Of a DNA stretch of 64,000 nt, positions 23,937 to 33,315 are shown piece after piece (the stretch's first letter is position 1; each line of letters starts with the position of its first letter). The translations under genes were made by a program, and so were the position numbers. The DNA is from JANXYW01 sp031400455. GTDB lineage: Bacteria > Chloroflexota > Dehalococcoidia > DSTF01 > JACRBR01. Below the pieces are notes generated by a model. That model searched no databases, was not told where the DNA came from, and saw only the letters and a list, made by a program, of their open reading frames with translations. The stretch is from contig JANNPX010000022.1 in the NCBI GenBank assembly GCA_031400455.1, forward strand, positions 10,604-74,603. The letters run 5' to 3'.

Positions 23937-25105
23937 GCGATCACGTCCTTCGTTGCTGGCAGTGTTGTCTCAGTTACGGTCGGTTCGGCGAGCGCCGCCG
24001 CATCTTCATCCATGATGGTCCTGAGCCTCGCGACCCACCTCCGGTGCAGTGCTCGAAGCAGGGGGCGAGATGTCCGAAACGCCAAGAGCGAGAGTCGGCT
24101 CCGGTTGGTCAGCCGAGTGCGCGACTCGACGCGTGTCCCGCCGTCCTCGAGCGGTATGAACTCAACAGTCTCAATCGCCGGGTGCAAACCCATGAGTGTG
24201 AGTCCCGGTGACGCTGCCATGCGGTAGCTGTAGTAACTGAACGGCCGCCAGTCAACGTATTCGCGCAGGGCAACGCCGGGGCCGTGATTGCAGTGGGACG
24301 ATGCGCCAGCACCCAGGCGGCCATGCGAGTTCGGATCGGTGCGGTCGGGATTTTTTTCGAGCAGGCGGCTGCAGGCGTATCGCTGCCTCTCCACCGGGTC
24401 GACGACGTAGCGCCAGACAACGGCTGGCGGGTACGGCAGGTCGATGCTGAACTCGAGATCGGCCTCCCCGGCCGCGATCTCAAAGCGGCGGGTTTCGCGC
24501 ATCTGCTGGAGGATCGGCGCGAGGTCGTGCACACCGCCCCCGGTTTCGCCGAAGGACTCGTACGTCTCAGCATGTCGCGGCAGAACGAACGACGCGGGCA
24601 CCCGCTGGAGGCACGCATCCGTGAAGAAGGCGTACGCCGGAACGCCGAGCGTCTCGGTGATGCTGTTCTTGAGCAGCCGATGCACAAGGATGACATCGGC
24701 GCCGGCAAGATCGTCGACAGCGGCGCTGGGCTGCACGACGTAGGTGCCGAAATGCGCAATGAACTTCAACCCAAGCGTACTCATCGAGGCACAGGCGCTG
24801 CACTGGCACGTCGTCGCGCGCACCATGTTCTCCAGACGGTTGGAGTATTCGAAGTAGCAGGCTTCGAGCAGCTCGACGAGGCGTTCGCCGTCGGGGAAGG
24901 TGGCCTCGTCGGCATAGCAGAACACGGCGTCGCCTTCGAGCTTCACGAAGCGAAGCGGCGGCGCGAGGCGCTCGCGGATCAGCGTCGTCAGTTCGTGGAT
25001 GATCGCCTGCGCGTGCTCCAGTTCCGTGCCGGTAAGGAACGCCGTGTACCCGGAGATGTCCGCGAGGACGAGATAGCCCTGACGGGCACGCTGTTCGTCT
25101 GGCAT
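23933..25105 (-). CDS. DUF2652-type (cyclase-like) protein with SRPBCC-like C-terminal domain
   Basis: 390 residues from the Met at 25105; a 37-residue upstream extension is not supported. The N-terminal half resembles class III cyclase catalytic folds: YLVLADISGYTAFL, then FVKLEGDAVFCYA, with a Cys-x-Cys-x-x-Cys patch (TCQCSACA) that is characteristic of DUF2652. The C-terminal half (IDLPYPPAVVWRYVVDP) looks like an SRPBCC/START ligand-binding domain. Whether it makes a cyclic nucleotide is doubtful, as most catalytic residues are not apparent. The stop overlaps the LLM start (ATGA). Confidence 0.75.
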   Translation of the reverse strand: MPDEQRARQGYLVLADISGYTAFLTGTELEHAQAIIHELTTLIRERLAPPLRFVKLEGDAVFCYADEATFPDGERLVELLEACYFEYSNRLENMVRATTCQCSACASMSTLGLKFIAHFGTYVVQPSAAVDDLAGADVILVHRLLKNSITETLGVPAYAFFTDACLQRVPASFVLPRHAETYESFGETGGGVHDLAPILQQMRETRRFEIAAGEADLEFSIDLPYPPAVVWRYVVDPVERQRYACSRLLEKNPDRTDPNSHGRLGAGASSHCNHGPGVALREYVDWRPFSYYSYRMAASPGLTLMGLHPAIETVEFIPLEDGGTRVESRTRLTNRSRLSLLAFRTSRPLLRALHRRWVARLRTIMDEDAAALAEPTVTETTLPATKDVIA

Positions 25106-25405
25106 TTGTTGGGCCTCGGCGCTCCGATTCCGCAGGATTGCTGCGCAAGTCTGATCGATCCCGCGCCTTGCCTCCAGCAGCAACCCGGCGCACGGGGAAG
25201 GCACCGCTTGTTTCACGCGACCGGCACGACGGCTGTCATCCTGAGCGACGCGAAGGATCTTGACTGTGGTGGCACGACGCTTCGACTGCAGTGCATGCCA
25301 CGTGTGCTAACTCGGACAAGATGCTTCGCTTCGCTCTGCATGACGATGTCTACGCTGTCGTCGAGCACGCCGCCGCATGCTCATACGGCGAGGGCGCCCA
25401 TTGCG
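25106..25405. other. 300-bp gene-free region with large inverted repeat
   Basis: No ORF with coding character. It holds the inverted repeat at 25235-25344 described separately. Nothing else is recognised. Confidence 0.5.
25235..25344. repeat. 110-bp inverted-repeat element (GTCATCCTGAGCGACG family)
   Basis: The left arm GTCATCCTGAGCGACGCGAA (25235 on) and the right arm AAGATGCTTCGCTTCGCTC plus TGCATGAC (ending 25344) are complementary with mismatches and a 56-bp centre. This type of mini inverted repeat is widespread in bacterial intergenic DNA. A lone half copy (GTCATCCCGAGCGACG) lies at about 27168-27183. Confidence 0.65.
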
Positions 25406-26437
25406 CTAGCGGCGGAGGCTGCCCTGTGCGACGAAGAACTCCCAGATCTGGTCCGTGGCGCTCACTTCGTGCGTCGTCGCGCCGAGACGAGGGACGTCGA
25501 TTGCCCCCGGCCACGTGTGGCCGCCGCCTTCGATGATGAAGAGGACGACCGCTGTGTCATCGGTGCATTCGCTATACGCGATGGTGTTGACGCTTGCGCT
25601 GAACTGTTGCTCCGCCGGCGTCGGATTGCAGCCATCGTGTTCCGCCCAGCTCTTCATCGCATCCTTCGCGGCAACGACCGGGAACTGCTGCCCGCACTGT
25701 GAGGTGCCGCCTTCGAATGGCACGCAGAAGTCGTCGGTCCCGCGGAAGCTAATGACCGGGATGGCGCGTACCCCGGCGCATGTGCGCGGAAACACCGATG
25801 CGGCGACCGGCGCTATCGCTGTGATGCGATCTGGCATCGCGCACGCGACGAACGACGACATCGCCGCGCCGTTCGACATGCCTGACACGAACACGCGCTT
25901 CGCGTCAATGCACAGATCCGATTCGAGACGGTCCAGCAACTCGCGCATGAAGGTGATATCGTCGGTGCCGGAGAGGCCGGGGTAGTTCCAGTGCTGCGGC
26001 GCACCAGTGCCGTTCGGCGTAACGACAATGAACCCTTCGCGGTCGCCCTTCGCCGGGAAACCCGAATAGCTAGCCTGCTGGCGCGCGTTCGATCCGAAGC
26101 CGTGCAGGTTGAGCACGAGCGGGGTCTCGCGCGTTCCGTCGTATTGCGGCGGCACATGCAGGATGTAAGTGCGCTTAAGCCCGCCGGACTGCAGCGTCTC
26201 GTTGCTGTCGCCCGCAGCATGCGACTTCGCGACGGCGCAGGCGGCGCGGGCCGCAGTATCGGGGGTCGCCGCGGCAGCCGTTGTGCGGGCCGGCTCCGGC
26301 GTCGCATCGGTGTCGGAGGACGCCGTAGCTGTCCCACCCGGCGAAGATGCCGCGGGCGTAGGCGTCGAGCCAGCGCCGGACGAACCGCCACACGCCGCCA
26401 GCACTGCCGCGGCCGTCGTCAAGACGGCGAAGAGCAT
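25406..26437 (-). CDS. Polyhydroxybutyrate-depolymerase-like (LpqC-type) esterase lipoprotein
   Basis: 343 residues from the ATG at 26437. The signal peptide ends in the lipobox LAAC, followed by a Ser/Thr/Pro/Ala linker. The esterase domain shows LVLNLHGFGSNARQQ, the nucleophile elbow GMSNGAAMS, FRGTDDFCVPF (Asp) and GGGHTWPG (His). This triad order fits LpqC/PHB depolymerase and feruloyl esterase-like secreted enzymes. Four Cys in the mature domain suggest disulfides. It follows rimI by 14 bp and is probably co-transcribed with it. Confidence 0.85.
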   Translation of the reverse strand: MLFAVLTTAAAVLAACGGSSGAGSTPTPAASSPGGTATASSDTDATPEPARTTAAAATPDTAARAACAVAKSHAAGDSNETLQSGGLKRTYILHVPPQYDGTRETPLVLNLHGFGSNARQQASYSGFPAKGDREGFIVVTPNGTGAPQHWNYPGLSGTDDITFMRELLDRLESDLCIDAKRVFVSGMSNGAAMSSFVACAMPDRITAIAPVAASVFPRTCAGVRAIPVISFRGTDDFCVPFEGGTSQCGQQFPVVAAKDAMKSWAEHDGCNPTPAEQQFSASVNTIAYSECTDDTAVVLFIIEGGGHTWPGAIDVPRLGATTHEVSATDQIWEFFVAQGSLRR

Positions 26438-26451
26438 ACGCGCGGGTGAGA

Positions 26452-27072
26452 TCAGTTCCACAAGTCGGGATACTCCGCGCGATGCACGGCCTGCAACTCC
26501 TCGAACCGCGCGCGGAATCCGTCCGAATTGAGTTCGGGCGTCGTCATGATTACGGCGTCTTCGTTGTTGTCCGTGTAGTAGCGCTTGCGCAACCCCAGCC
26601 GAGCGAATCCGTACTTCTCGTACAGCCGCTGCGCGCTGTCGTTCGACGCGCGCACCTCCAGCGTGGCGACTTCCTGGTCGTATTCCTTCGCCAGCTCCAG
26701 GATCGCGATCACCAGCCGCTCGCCGATGCCCATGCGACGGTAGCGCTCGCGTACGGCGACGGTGACGATGTGCGCCTCCCCCACCATCAGCCAGACGCCG
26801 ACGAAGCCCAGCAGATACTCGTGCGAGCCTGCCACCGGCTCGCTGCCCACGATGCGGCGCAGCGTGCCCCACAGCCCACTCGTCGCGGGCGGCTCGAGCG
26901 GCGTGTCGCGCACCTCCGTGAGCACCAGGTACCGCGCGAGCTTGTTCGCCAGCTCGCGCTTGTACGCCGTCTGCGGCCACATCGACGGGAACGACTCGCG
27001 CTCAACATCCGCCACCTGCGTGATGTCGTCGGCCGTCATCGGCCGTATCTGTGTGTGAAGCGCTGTGCGCAT
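26452..27072 (-). CDS. rimI: Ribosomal-protein-alanine N-acetyltransferase RimI-like
   Basis: 206 residues with a GNAT fold: IRPMTADDITQVADVERESFP at the N terminus, an acetyl-CoA loop VAVRERYRRMGIGERLV, and LEVRASNDSAQRLYEKYGFARLGLRKRYY. This is the canonical RimI string, including an early ESF motif and a late YYTDNNEDA. A central insertion (about 25 residues after RDTPLEP) makes it longer than the common ~150 aa. The acceptor protein may be bS18 or another N terminus. Confidence 0.85.
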   Translation of the reverse strand: MRTALHTQIRPMTADDITQVADVERESFPSMWPQTAYKRELANKLARYLVLTEVRDTPLEPPATSGLWGTLRRIVGSEPVAGSHEYLLGFVGVWLMVGEAHIVTVAVRERYRRMGIGERLVIAILELAKEYDQEVATLEVRASNDSAQRLYEKYGFARLGLRKRYYTDNNEDAVIMTTPELNSDGFRARFEELQAVHRAEYPDLWN

Positions 27073-27189
27073 GGGAGCCCTCGCGCCGCATCGAGCGGCC
27101 GTATGTCCAGTTTAGCATCGGCCGCCGGGACGGGTTCACGGCAGCGAGGGAGCCGGCCCGCCTCTCGTGTCATCCCGAGCGACGTAGCC

Positions 27190-29478
27190 CTACTCCGCCA
27201 GCGACGGCCGTGCGACCCCGGCGTACAACTGCCGGTACCGCGCGAGGTTCTCGATCACGATCTGCACGTAGCGTTGCGTCTCGTCGAACTCCAGCTCTTC
27301 GACGAAGAGATCGTCGTCCGCGCCGGCGACATCCGCCGCATCGGCAGCCGCTCCCGGGCCGCCGTTGTACGCGGCGAGCGCCCGATAGGCTTTGCCGCCG
27401 GACACATCCAGCTGCGTTTTCAAGTAACTGGCGCCGAACTCCAGGCTGATCCTCGGCCGGTAGAGATCGCTCGCCGCAAATTCCGCCACGCCAAGCGTCG
27501 CCGCGATCTGCTCGCCGGTCGCGGGCACAACCTGCGTCAGCCCCAGAGCCCCCGCACCGGAGCCCGCCTCCGGATCGAAGAAGCTCTCCTGCCGCACAAG
27601 GGCCAGCAGCAGCAGCGGCGAGATAGCCTCGTCCTTCGCCGCAGCGGTGACGAGCGAGCCGTATGCGGCGGGATACGCGACGCGCAGCAGATCGTCGGGC
27701 GGCGTCTGGGCGGACTCGGGCAGCGCAGCGATCAGGGTGACGGCGGCGCGCGCGGCCAGCGATGTGCGTTTCTGCTCGGAGAACCGCAGGGCGAGTTGGT
27801 AGAGGGCCGCGAGGTCGTCCTTGCTGTCACGGATGATCGCGCGATACACGGCGTCGGACTGTGCGTGCAGCCCGACGTCCTCAAGCGCGGCCCCCTCGCC
27901 GAACCGCCCGTCCTCCGTGATCCGCGTTAACGTAGATTCGGGATCGAACCCGGTGATGCCCTTGATGTAGTCGGCGACCTTCTTCCAGTCCAGCTCTTCG
28001 AGGTTGAAGTCGGTGAGCTTGGGCGTGCTCTCCTTCGCGACGTTCTTGCCGAGCAGCACCTCGGCACGCAGGGCGTAGAAATTGCCGACCGCATCCGGGT
28101 CGTCGATGAGCTGGGACAGCACGGCATCCGCGAGCGGATCGCCTGACGCTCGCAGCGCACGGCCCTGCCAGAAGCGCGCACGCAACGCATCGTCGCCGCT
28201 GGCCGACGACGCGATCACCGACCACGACAGCGCCGCGCCCGCGTAGTTCGCCGCCTTGTGCTGCACGAGGCCGCGACGGAAGTCGGCGTCGCTGCGCCAG
28301 GTCGATGCGGGGAAGTCCGCGACCAGCGCCGCGTACGTCGCGCCTGCCTCGTCGAAACGGTCCGCGCGTTCGAGCAGGCGTCCGCGCCACCACAGCGCAT
28401 CGTCGGCAAGCGTCGATACACGATCGACTTCGTACACCGCCTGGTAGGCGACGATCGCCGACGCGGGATCGTCCGCACGTTCATCGAGCGCGCCGAGATA
28501 GTACGTCGCCTCGGCGGCGTTATCGTCTGCCGCGACTGCCCGTTGGAGCGACGCGCGTGCGGTATCGTTGCGGAACGCGCGATACTCGACCACGCCACGG
28601 GTGTAGTCGCTCACCGGAATCACCGCCGCGTCCAGCTCATCGAGCAGGTCCGGCGCGACGCCGCTCGACGGGTACGACGCGATCGCCTGTATGTACAACT
28701 CCGGCCACGCCGGATCGCCCAGCCGCTTGTCGAGCGCACCGATCCGGGCGAGCGCCGACGCCACGTCGCCGCCATCGATCGCCCGAGCGCGCTCGTACCA
28801 CGCCCGCGCGCTGGCGTCGTCCAAGCCCTGCTCGAATGCCTTGCCCATGCTGAGCGTGAACGACGCCTTGAACTCGGGCAGCAGATCGCTTGCCAACACC
28901 GCCTCGGCCGCCACTTCAGCGTCGGCGCTACGGCTCAGCCGCGCGAGCAGCTTCGCGCGCTCGACGCGGGCGAAGTCGGAGATCGCGCCATTCGCGGCGA
29001 TGTACCGCTCGTAGGCCTCAAGCGCGCCGGGCATATCGCCGAGATCGTCCAGCGTGGAAGCGAGCATGTAGCGCGCCGTGCTCTCATCGCCATCCGCCGC
29101 GCCCGCCCCAAGGTACGCCTCCAGCACGGGTTGGGCATCGGCGGGCCGCGCTAGCCGGAGCAACATCTGCGCTTGTGCCAGCCGCGCCTCCTGCCGGTTG
29201 TCACCGTCGGTGCTCGCCGCGATGGCGGCATAGACGTCGGCCGCGGCGGCGAAGTCGCCCTCCTCGCGCAATCGAGCCGCCGCCGTAGCGTCAGCCGATG
29301 CGGGTGTGGATGTGGGAGATGGCGCGTGTGTGCTCGAAGCGTCGGGCGTTCCGGGAACGGCGGATGGAGTCGGCGAAGGCGACGTTGACTTCGATCCGCC
29401 GCACGCCGACACGACGATCGCGCACGACGCGAGCAGCGCGGCAGCGCACGGTACGGCACGGCGACGGAGTAGGCGCAT
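27190..29478 (-). CDS. TPR-repeat soluble lytic transglycosylase lipoprotein (Slt-like)
   Basis: 762 residues from the ATG at 29478; the longer upstream frame is spurious. The signal peptide ends with VVSAC (lipidated Cys), followed by a Ser/Pro/Thr linker. Many TPR-like helical pairs follow (about residues 70-560). The C-terminal SLT domain has catalytic Glu631 in ALVRQESFFDP, then GALGLTQVVPATGEQIAA and YNGGPGAA. It would cleave murein glycan strands to 1,6-anhydro products outside the cell membrane. Divergently transcribed from the 29626 gene. Confidence 0.88.
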   Translation of the reverse strand: MRLLRRRAVPCAAALLASCAIVVSACGGSKSTSPSPTPSAVPGTPDASSTHAPSPTSTPASADATAAARLREEGDFAAAADVYAAIAASTDGDNRQEARLAQAQMLLRLARPADAQPVLEAYLGAGAADGDESTARYMLASTLDDLGDMPGALEAYERYIAANGAISDFARVERAKLLARLSRSADAEVAAEAVLASDLLPEFKASFTLSMGKAFEQGLDDASARAWYERARAIDGGDVASALARIGALDKRLGDPAWPELYIQAIASYPSSGVAPDLLDELDAAVIPVSDYTRGVVEYRAFRNDTARASLQRAVAADDNAAEATYYLGALDERADDPASAIVAYQAVYEVDRVSTLADDALWWRGRLLERADRFDEAGATYAALVADFPASTWRSDADFRRGLVQHKAANYAGAALSWSVIASSASGDDALRARFWQGRALRASGDPLADAVLSQLIDDPDAVGNFYALRAEVLLGKNVAKESTPKLTDFNLEELDWKKVADYIKGITGFDPESTLTRITEDGRFGEGAALEDVGLHAQSDAVYRAIIRDSKDDLAALYQLALRFSEQKRTSLAARAAVTLIAALPESAQTPPDDLLRVAYPAAYGSLVTAAAKDEAISPLLLLALVRQESFFDPEAGSGAGALGLTQVVPATGEQIAATLGVAEFAASDLYRPRISLEFGASYLKTQLDVSGGKAYRALAAYNGGPGAAADAADVAGADDDLFVEELEFDETQRYVQIVIENLARYRQLYAGVARPSLAE

Positions 29479-29562
29479 AGAGACAAGCTTTCGGAGTGCG
29501 TGCGGGGTGCGAGGACACGCCTCACGTTTGTCAAGGATCTGCGCCGCGCGGGCCGCGGCGTT

Positions 29563-29592
29563 TTGACAGCGTTTCCGGCTGCATGCTACCTT
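29563..29592 (+). promoter_or_regulatory. Sigma-70-type promoter for the 29626 gene
   Basis: TTGACA at 29563-29568 and TACCTT at 29587-29592 with an extended TG before the -10; spacer 18 bp. The start codon of the next gene is about 33 bp downstream. Confidence 0.5.
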
Positions 29593-29625
29593 CGAAGGAG
29601 AAGCCCTCGCAACGCGGAGCGCGCC

Positions 29626-30108
29626 ATGAACCTGCTGCGGCTCACCATTATCGACCAGTCGGGCGGAGTCAGCTTCATCGCACATGGTGAAGCGCTCCCG
29701 GCGCTGCTGCGCGCGTGCACCACCAATCCCGCCGATATCGACGAGTTGCTCGAGCGCGCGGAGCCGCTGTACGCCGGTCTGCGCGAACGCGTCGCCAACG
29801 GCTTGGCGATGTTCGACGAGCGCAACGCTCCCGGCCGCTACGCCGCCATTCACACCGCGCTCGAACACGCAGCGCCGGACGAGTCACCGCTCTTCCGCGT
29901 CGTCGACGACGTCACTCGTGAAGCCAGCCTGCGCCCCGGCGAGGCCGGCGCGTTCGTCATCAATCTCATCGATCGCCGCATCATCACGCTGCAGAACCTC
30001 TACCAGAAGATGGATCGCAGCGGCCGCGGCCAAGTCTTTGACGGCGAGCGCATGACTGGCGACACCTTCGTTTACCGCCTCCCGAAGACGTGGGCGCTCG
30101 TGCCGTAG
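29626..30108 (+). CDS. Conserved hypothetical protein, 160 aa
   Basis: A soluble alpha/beta protein beginning NLLRLTIIDQSGGVSFIAHG, with no signal peptide. The central part is helical (LERAEPLYAGLRERVANGLAMFDE) and the end contains LIDRRIITLQNLYQKM. I do not recognise a catalytic motif. The start is chosen at 29626, which has a strong promoter 33 bp away; the upstream in-frame extension lacks support. It is followed by alr on the same strand, 74 bp away. Confidence 0.65.
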   Translation: MNLLRLTIIDQSGGVSFIAHGEALPALLRACTTNPADIDELLERAEPLYAGLRERVANGLAMFDERNAPGRYAAIHTALEHAAPDESPLFRVVDDVTREASLRPGEAGAFVINLIDRRIITLQNLYQKMDRSGRGQVFDGERMTGDTFVYRLPKTWALVP

Positions 30109-30127
30109 GCCGCGCGGGCGATTCACG

Positions 30128-30153
30128 TGCTGACCGGCTGACAAGCTGACTAG
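30128..30153. repeat. Degenerate CTGACCGG-type tandem repeat
   Basis: GCTGACCGGCTGACAAGCTGAC contains two to three imperfect copies of the octamer that forms the array at 51110-51161. Confidence 0.4.
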
Positions 30154-30182
30154 CCGAAGCGCTCACCAGCTACACTCACCCC

Positions 30183-31373
30183 ATGAACACGCGCTGGAAC
30201 GGACGCTCCGTCTGGGCCGAGATCGACCTCGACGCGATCGCGCACAACGTGCGGGCGCTGTCAGATCGCGCCGCACCTTCGAAGCTGTACGCCATCGTGA
30301 AGGCAAACGCCTACGGCCACGGCGCCGTCAGCGTCGCAGCAGCCGCGCTCGATGCGGGCGCGGCGGGACTCGGCGTCGTCTGCGTCGACGAGGGCGAGGA
30401 GCTGCGCAATGCAGGCATCGACGCGCCAATCCTCATCGTCGGCTACACGCACGCGGCGGAGGCCGAGCGCATCGTCGAGCTGCGGCTCACGCCGACGGTC
30501 TGCAGCATGCAGGCCGCGCTGGCGCTCTCACGCTTCGCATCAGAGCAGGGCGTCACACAGCGCATCCACATCGAACTGGAGAGCGGACTGAACCGGCACG
30601 GCCTGCCGCTGGACGAGCTCGTCACCTTCGCTGAAAGCGCGCGGGCCCTGCCTTCGATCGAAGTGGAAGGTCTGTTCACGCACTTCGCTGCCGCCGAAGA
30701 AGGCGAAGCCGCGTTCACCCGCGCACAATACGACGCCCTGATCGACGCATCGACGCGGCTGCCGTGGATCCCGATCCGCCACTGCGCCGCGTCAGCCAGC
30801 GTGCTGAACGCACCGGACATGGCGCTGGAAATGGTGCGTGCGGGCATCGCCATCTACGGCTACGAGCCCGCACCCGGAATTGCCGCCGGAATTGAGCTGC
30901 GGCGAGCGCTCTCGCTGAAGGCGCGCGTCGCCCGCGTGCTCGACGTCGAAGCGGGCGCGACCGTTGGGTACGGCCGCACATGGATCGCGCAGCGCCCCTC
31001 GACCATCGCGCTGATCATGTGCGGCTACGCAGACGGCTATCGCCGCGCCCTCTCGAGCCGCGCGCACGTGCTCATCCGTGGTCAGCGCGCGCCGATCGCC
31101 GGACGCATTGCGATGGATATGTGCATGGCCGATGTGACCGGCATCCCCGGCGTTGCGCCGGACGACGAGGCCGTTATCATAGGCGAGCAAGGCGGCGAAC
31201 GCATCGATGCGGACGAGCTGGCCGGGCTGGCGGACACGATCTCGTGGGAGATCCTCGCCGGTATTACCGCGCGCGTACCCCGCATCTACCTTCGTGACGG
31301 AAGCGCGGTCACTGTCAGCACACTGAACCAGCAAGCGCCGGCGCCGATTCGTGAACCCGCTGCATCGGGCTGA
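30183..31373 (+). CDS. alr: Alanine racemase
   Basis: 396 residues. A PLP enzyme that makes D-alanine for peptidoglycan. The PLP-binding Lys40 sits in YAIVKANAYGHGAVS. The second catalytic residue Tyr263 lies in TVGYGRTWIA of the C-terminal domain. Other family segments include GLFTHFAAAEEG, NAPDMALEMVRAGIAIYGY and GRIAMDMCMADVT. Normal size, cytosolic. The next gene starts 7 bp after the stop with its own GAGGA site. Confidence 0.96.
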   Translation: MNTRWNGRSVWAEIDLDAIAHNVRALSDRAAPSKLYAIVKANAYGHGAVSVAAAALDAGAAGLGVVCVDEGEELRNAGIDAPILIVGYTHAAEAERIVELRLTPTVCSMQAALALSRFASEQGVTQRIHIELESGLNRHGLPLDELVTFAESARALPSIEVEGLFTHFAAAEEGEAAFTRAQYDALIDASTRLPWIPIRHCAASASVLNAPDMALEMVRAGIAIYGYEPAPGIAAGIELRRALSLKARVARVLDVEAGATVGYGRTWIAQRPSTIALIMCGYADGYRRALSSRAHVLIRGQRAPIAGRIAMDMCMADVTGIPGVAPDDEAVIIGEQGGERIDADELAGLADTISWEILAGITARVPRIYLRDGSAVTVSTLNQQAPAPIREPAASG

Positions 31374-31380
31374 GGACAAC

Positions 31381-31902
31381 ATGCCGCAACAGACGCCGAA
31401 TCTCTTCACCTACCCCCGCAACGAGCCCGGCACCACCGGGCACTTCGACCTGGTCGACGCGTTGCGCAGCCTCCCGCGCGACCTTGGGGACGCGCTCAAG
31501 GGCGTCACGGAAGACGAAGCAGCGTTCCGCGCAGCGCCGGACGGATGGTGCATCTGCGAGATCGTCGGGCACCTGCGCGACGCGGCGGAGGTCTACCACA
31601 AGCGCATCTACATGATGTCGACGCAAACGGATCCGGTGTTGGAGCCGTACGACCAGGAAGCGTTCGTCACCGAACACGCCTATATGACGCGCAACATCGA
31701 CGACATGGTGCGCGAACTCGCCGGCTGGCGCGCCAACACCGTCGAGTTGCTCACCACGCTCGTCAACTGGAACTGGGCGCGCACCGGACAGCACACGGAG
31801 CGCGGCCGCACGAGCATCCGCCAGATCGTCGAGCACATGGTGGAGCACGAAGGCGAGCACCTGCACGACATCCGCACGCTCCGCGCTGCGGCTTCCGCCT
31901 GA
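31381..31902 (+). CDS. DinB-family protein
   Basis: 173 residues, a four-helix bundle of the DinB/YfiT superfamily. Three His residues expected to hold a divalent metal are at GHLRDAAEVY and VEHMVEHEGEHLHDI. Members include bacillithiol S-transferases and damage-inducible proteins, so transferase or hydrolase function is possible. The start ATG 31381 follows TGAGGA; an alternative in-frame GTG at 31351 would overlap alr. Confidence 0.85.
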   Translation: MPQQTPNLFTYPRNEPGTTGHFDLVDALRSLPRDLGDALKGVTEDEAAFRAAPDGWCICEIVGHLRDAAEVYHKRIYMMSTQTDPVLEPYDQEAFVTEHAYMTRNIDDMVRELAGWRANTVELLTTLVNWNWARTGQHTERGRTSIRQIVEHMVEHEGEHLHDIRTLRAAASA

Positions 31903-31940
31903 CGTCACCACAGAGGCACAGCGGTCTTGTTGGGGCGCGA

Positions 31941-32942
31941 CTATCGTGAGCGGCGCTTACGAACCCACATTGCTGGGACAAGTAACGCCAGGCACATTGC
32001 GGCGCTCGCGACGATCGCGAACGCGATCCTGGATTCGCGTGCCGAAGATTCCGCGGATCGATCCGCACTCGCGACTACCGGGGGCTCGGCGATACCGCCG
32101 ACCGATTGCGCGGCCACCTCTCTGATCTCGAGGTCATCGTTGTACACCACGCCGGACGCGAGCTCGGCCGCCGCGTACATCCCGAAATGCGCCTGCGCCA
32201 ACGTGCCGTCGCCGCCTGCGAACGGAGCCGCGGACACGAGTTGTCCGTCTTGCCACACCTTTGCTTCACCGTGGACGGGATCCATATCGAGAGAGAACTT
32301 CAACTCGACCCATTGCCGCATCGGAAAGAGGATCGTGCTGGTCTGGAAGGTGGGTTCGCGTAACCCTGCACTCGGCACGTGCATCAGATGCACGACGCCG
32401 CCCGCTACGGCACCGGGCGACGGGTTCGCGGCCGAGACGTTAGCAACGAAGACGGGGCTCCAAGAGTCGGTGGCGTTGGACGTGAACGTCGCGAAGCTGA
32501 ACCACTCGCCCGGCACATTGAGCGGCACGTCGAGCCAGACGTGGAGTTTCACCTCGCACGGACAGACGAAGGCGCCGCCGGGTGTGTTCTGGAGCTGGAT
32601 CGTGGGATAGCCGCGATGACCGTTGTTGACGCCTGGTGTATTCGGTGGGTTCGCACCGTACATCCACCCCTTGTGCGAATACGTCCCGGTGCGCACCTGC
32701 TCGGTCGACTGCTCGTGAGATGTGGTGCCCAGATAGTTCTGCGGGACGATGTAAAAGTCGTCGAATTCGCTGACGGACTCGAAACTCGTCGAGAACACGC
32801 GTCCGCCAACTCGATCGTGCGGTGCCTCCGCCGTATCGCCGGCGTAGCCGACCGCGCGTGCCGGAATCACGGACGACGCCATCGACAAGGCGATCGCCAG
32901 GGCTATCGCGAGCCCCCTCGCCACGCGAATGAATGAATGCAT
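31941..32942 (-). CDS. Secreted concanavalin-like (polysaccharide-lyase-like) protein with C-terminal anchor
   Basis: 333 residues. Signal peptide about 1-30 (LAIALAIALSMASSVIPARA). The mature part has a jelly-roll flavour: RTGTYSHKGWMYGANPPN, PCEVKLHVWLDVPL, WVELKFSLDMDPVHGEAKVW, as in LamG/heparin-lyase-like folds. A C-terminal hydrophobic helix (about residues 305-325, FAIVASAAMCLALLVPAMW) followed by RKRRSR anchors it. It presumably binds or degrades a surface carbohydrate, which is inference. The start is chosen at 32942 because it is the first Met before a classical signal sequence. Confidence 0.7.
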   Translation of the reverse strand: MHSFIRVARGLAIALAIALSMASSVIPARAVGYAGDTAEAPHDRVGGRVFSTSFESVSEFDDFYIVPQNYLGTTSHEQSTEQVRTGTYSHKGWMYGANPPNTPGVNNGHRGYPTIQLQNTPGGAFVCPCEVKLHVWLDVPLNVPGEWFSFATFTSNATDSWSPVFVANVSAANPSPGAVAGGVVHLMHVPSAGLREPTFQTSTILFPMRQWVELKFSLDMDPVHGEAKVWQDGQLVSAAPFAGGDGTLAQAHFGMYAAAELASGVVYNDDLEIREVAAQSVGGIAEPPVVASADRSAESSARESRIAFAIVASAAMCLALLVPAMWVRKRRSR

Positions 32943-32994
32943 GTGGTGAACCTCGGCTGAGCGTAGCACGATGGTGGGGAGCCCGTTCTGCGTC

Positions 32995-33315
32995 CTAGCT
33001 GCTCTCGCGCGCACCAACGGCGTCTGCGAGCACCGACTCGCTCTCGGCCGGCATAGCTGTCTCGCCGCTCCGCATCCGCATGAAGTCCGGCACAGGCGCG
33101 TCGTCCTGGCGCTCGCGCTGCCGGAGCACGCCAAACGCGTTCGTCTCCACGATGATCGCCAGCACGATGAGCATCCCCGCCACAGCGACGCGCCACGAGA
33201 CATTCTCCCAGTTGTGCTGATTCACCCAAGCGCCGTTCAGCACGACGAGCGCAGCGACGACGGCGACGATGCCTGCGAGCTTCTCGGCTGTCCGGATTCC
33301 GGCGCGCTCCTTCAC
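32995..33315 (-). CDS. Small membrane protein, two transmembrane helices
   Basis: 106 residues. Hydrophobic segments lie at about 13-29 (LAGIVAVVAALVVLNGAW) and 41-58 (WRVAVAGMLIVLAIIVE), with a charged C-terminal tail. It starts with GTG at 33315, overlapping the previous gene's stop (GTGA), so the two small membrane proteins are coupled. No family recognised. Confidence 0.65.
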   Translation of the reverse strand: MKERAGIRTAEKLAGIVAVVAALVVLNGAWVNQHNWENVSWRVAVAGMLIVLAIIVETNAFGVLRQRERQDDAPVPDFMRMRSGETAMPAESESVLADAVGARESS

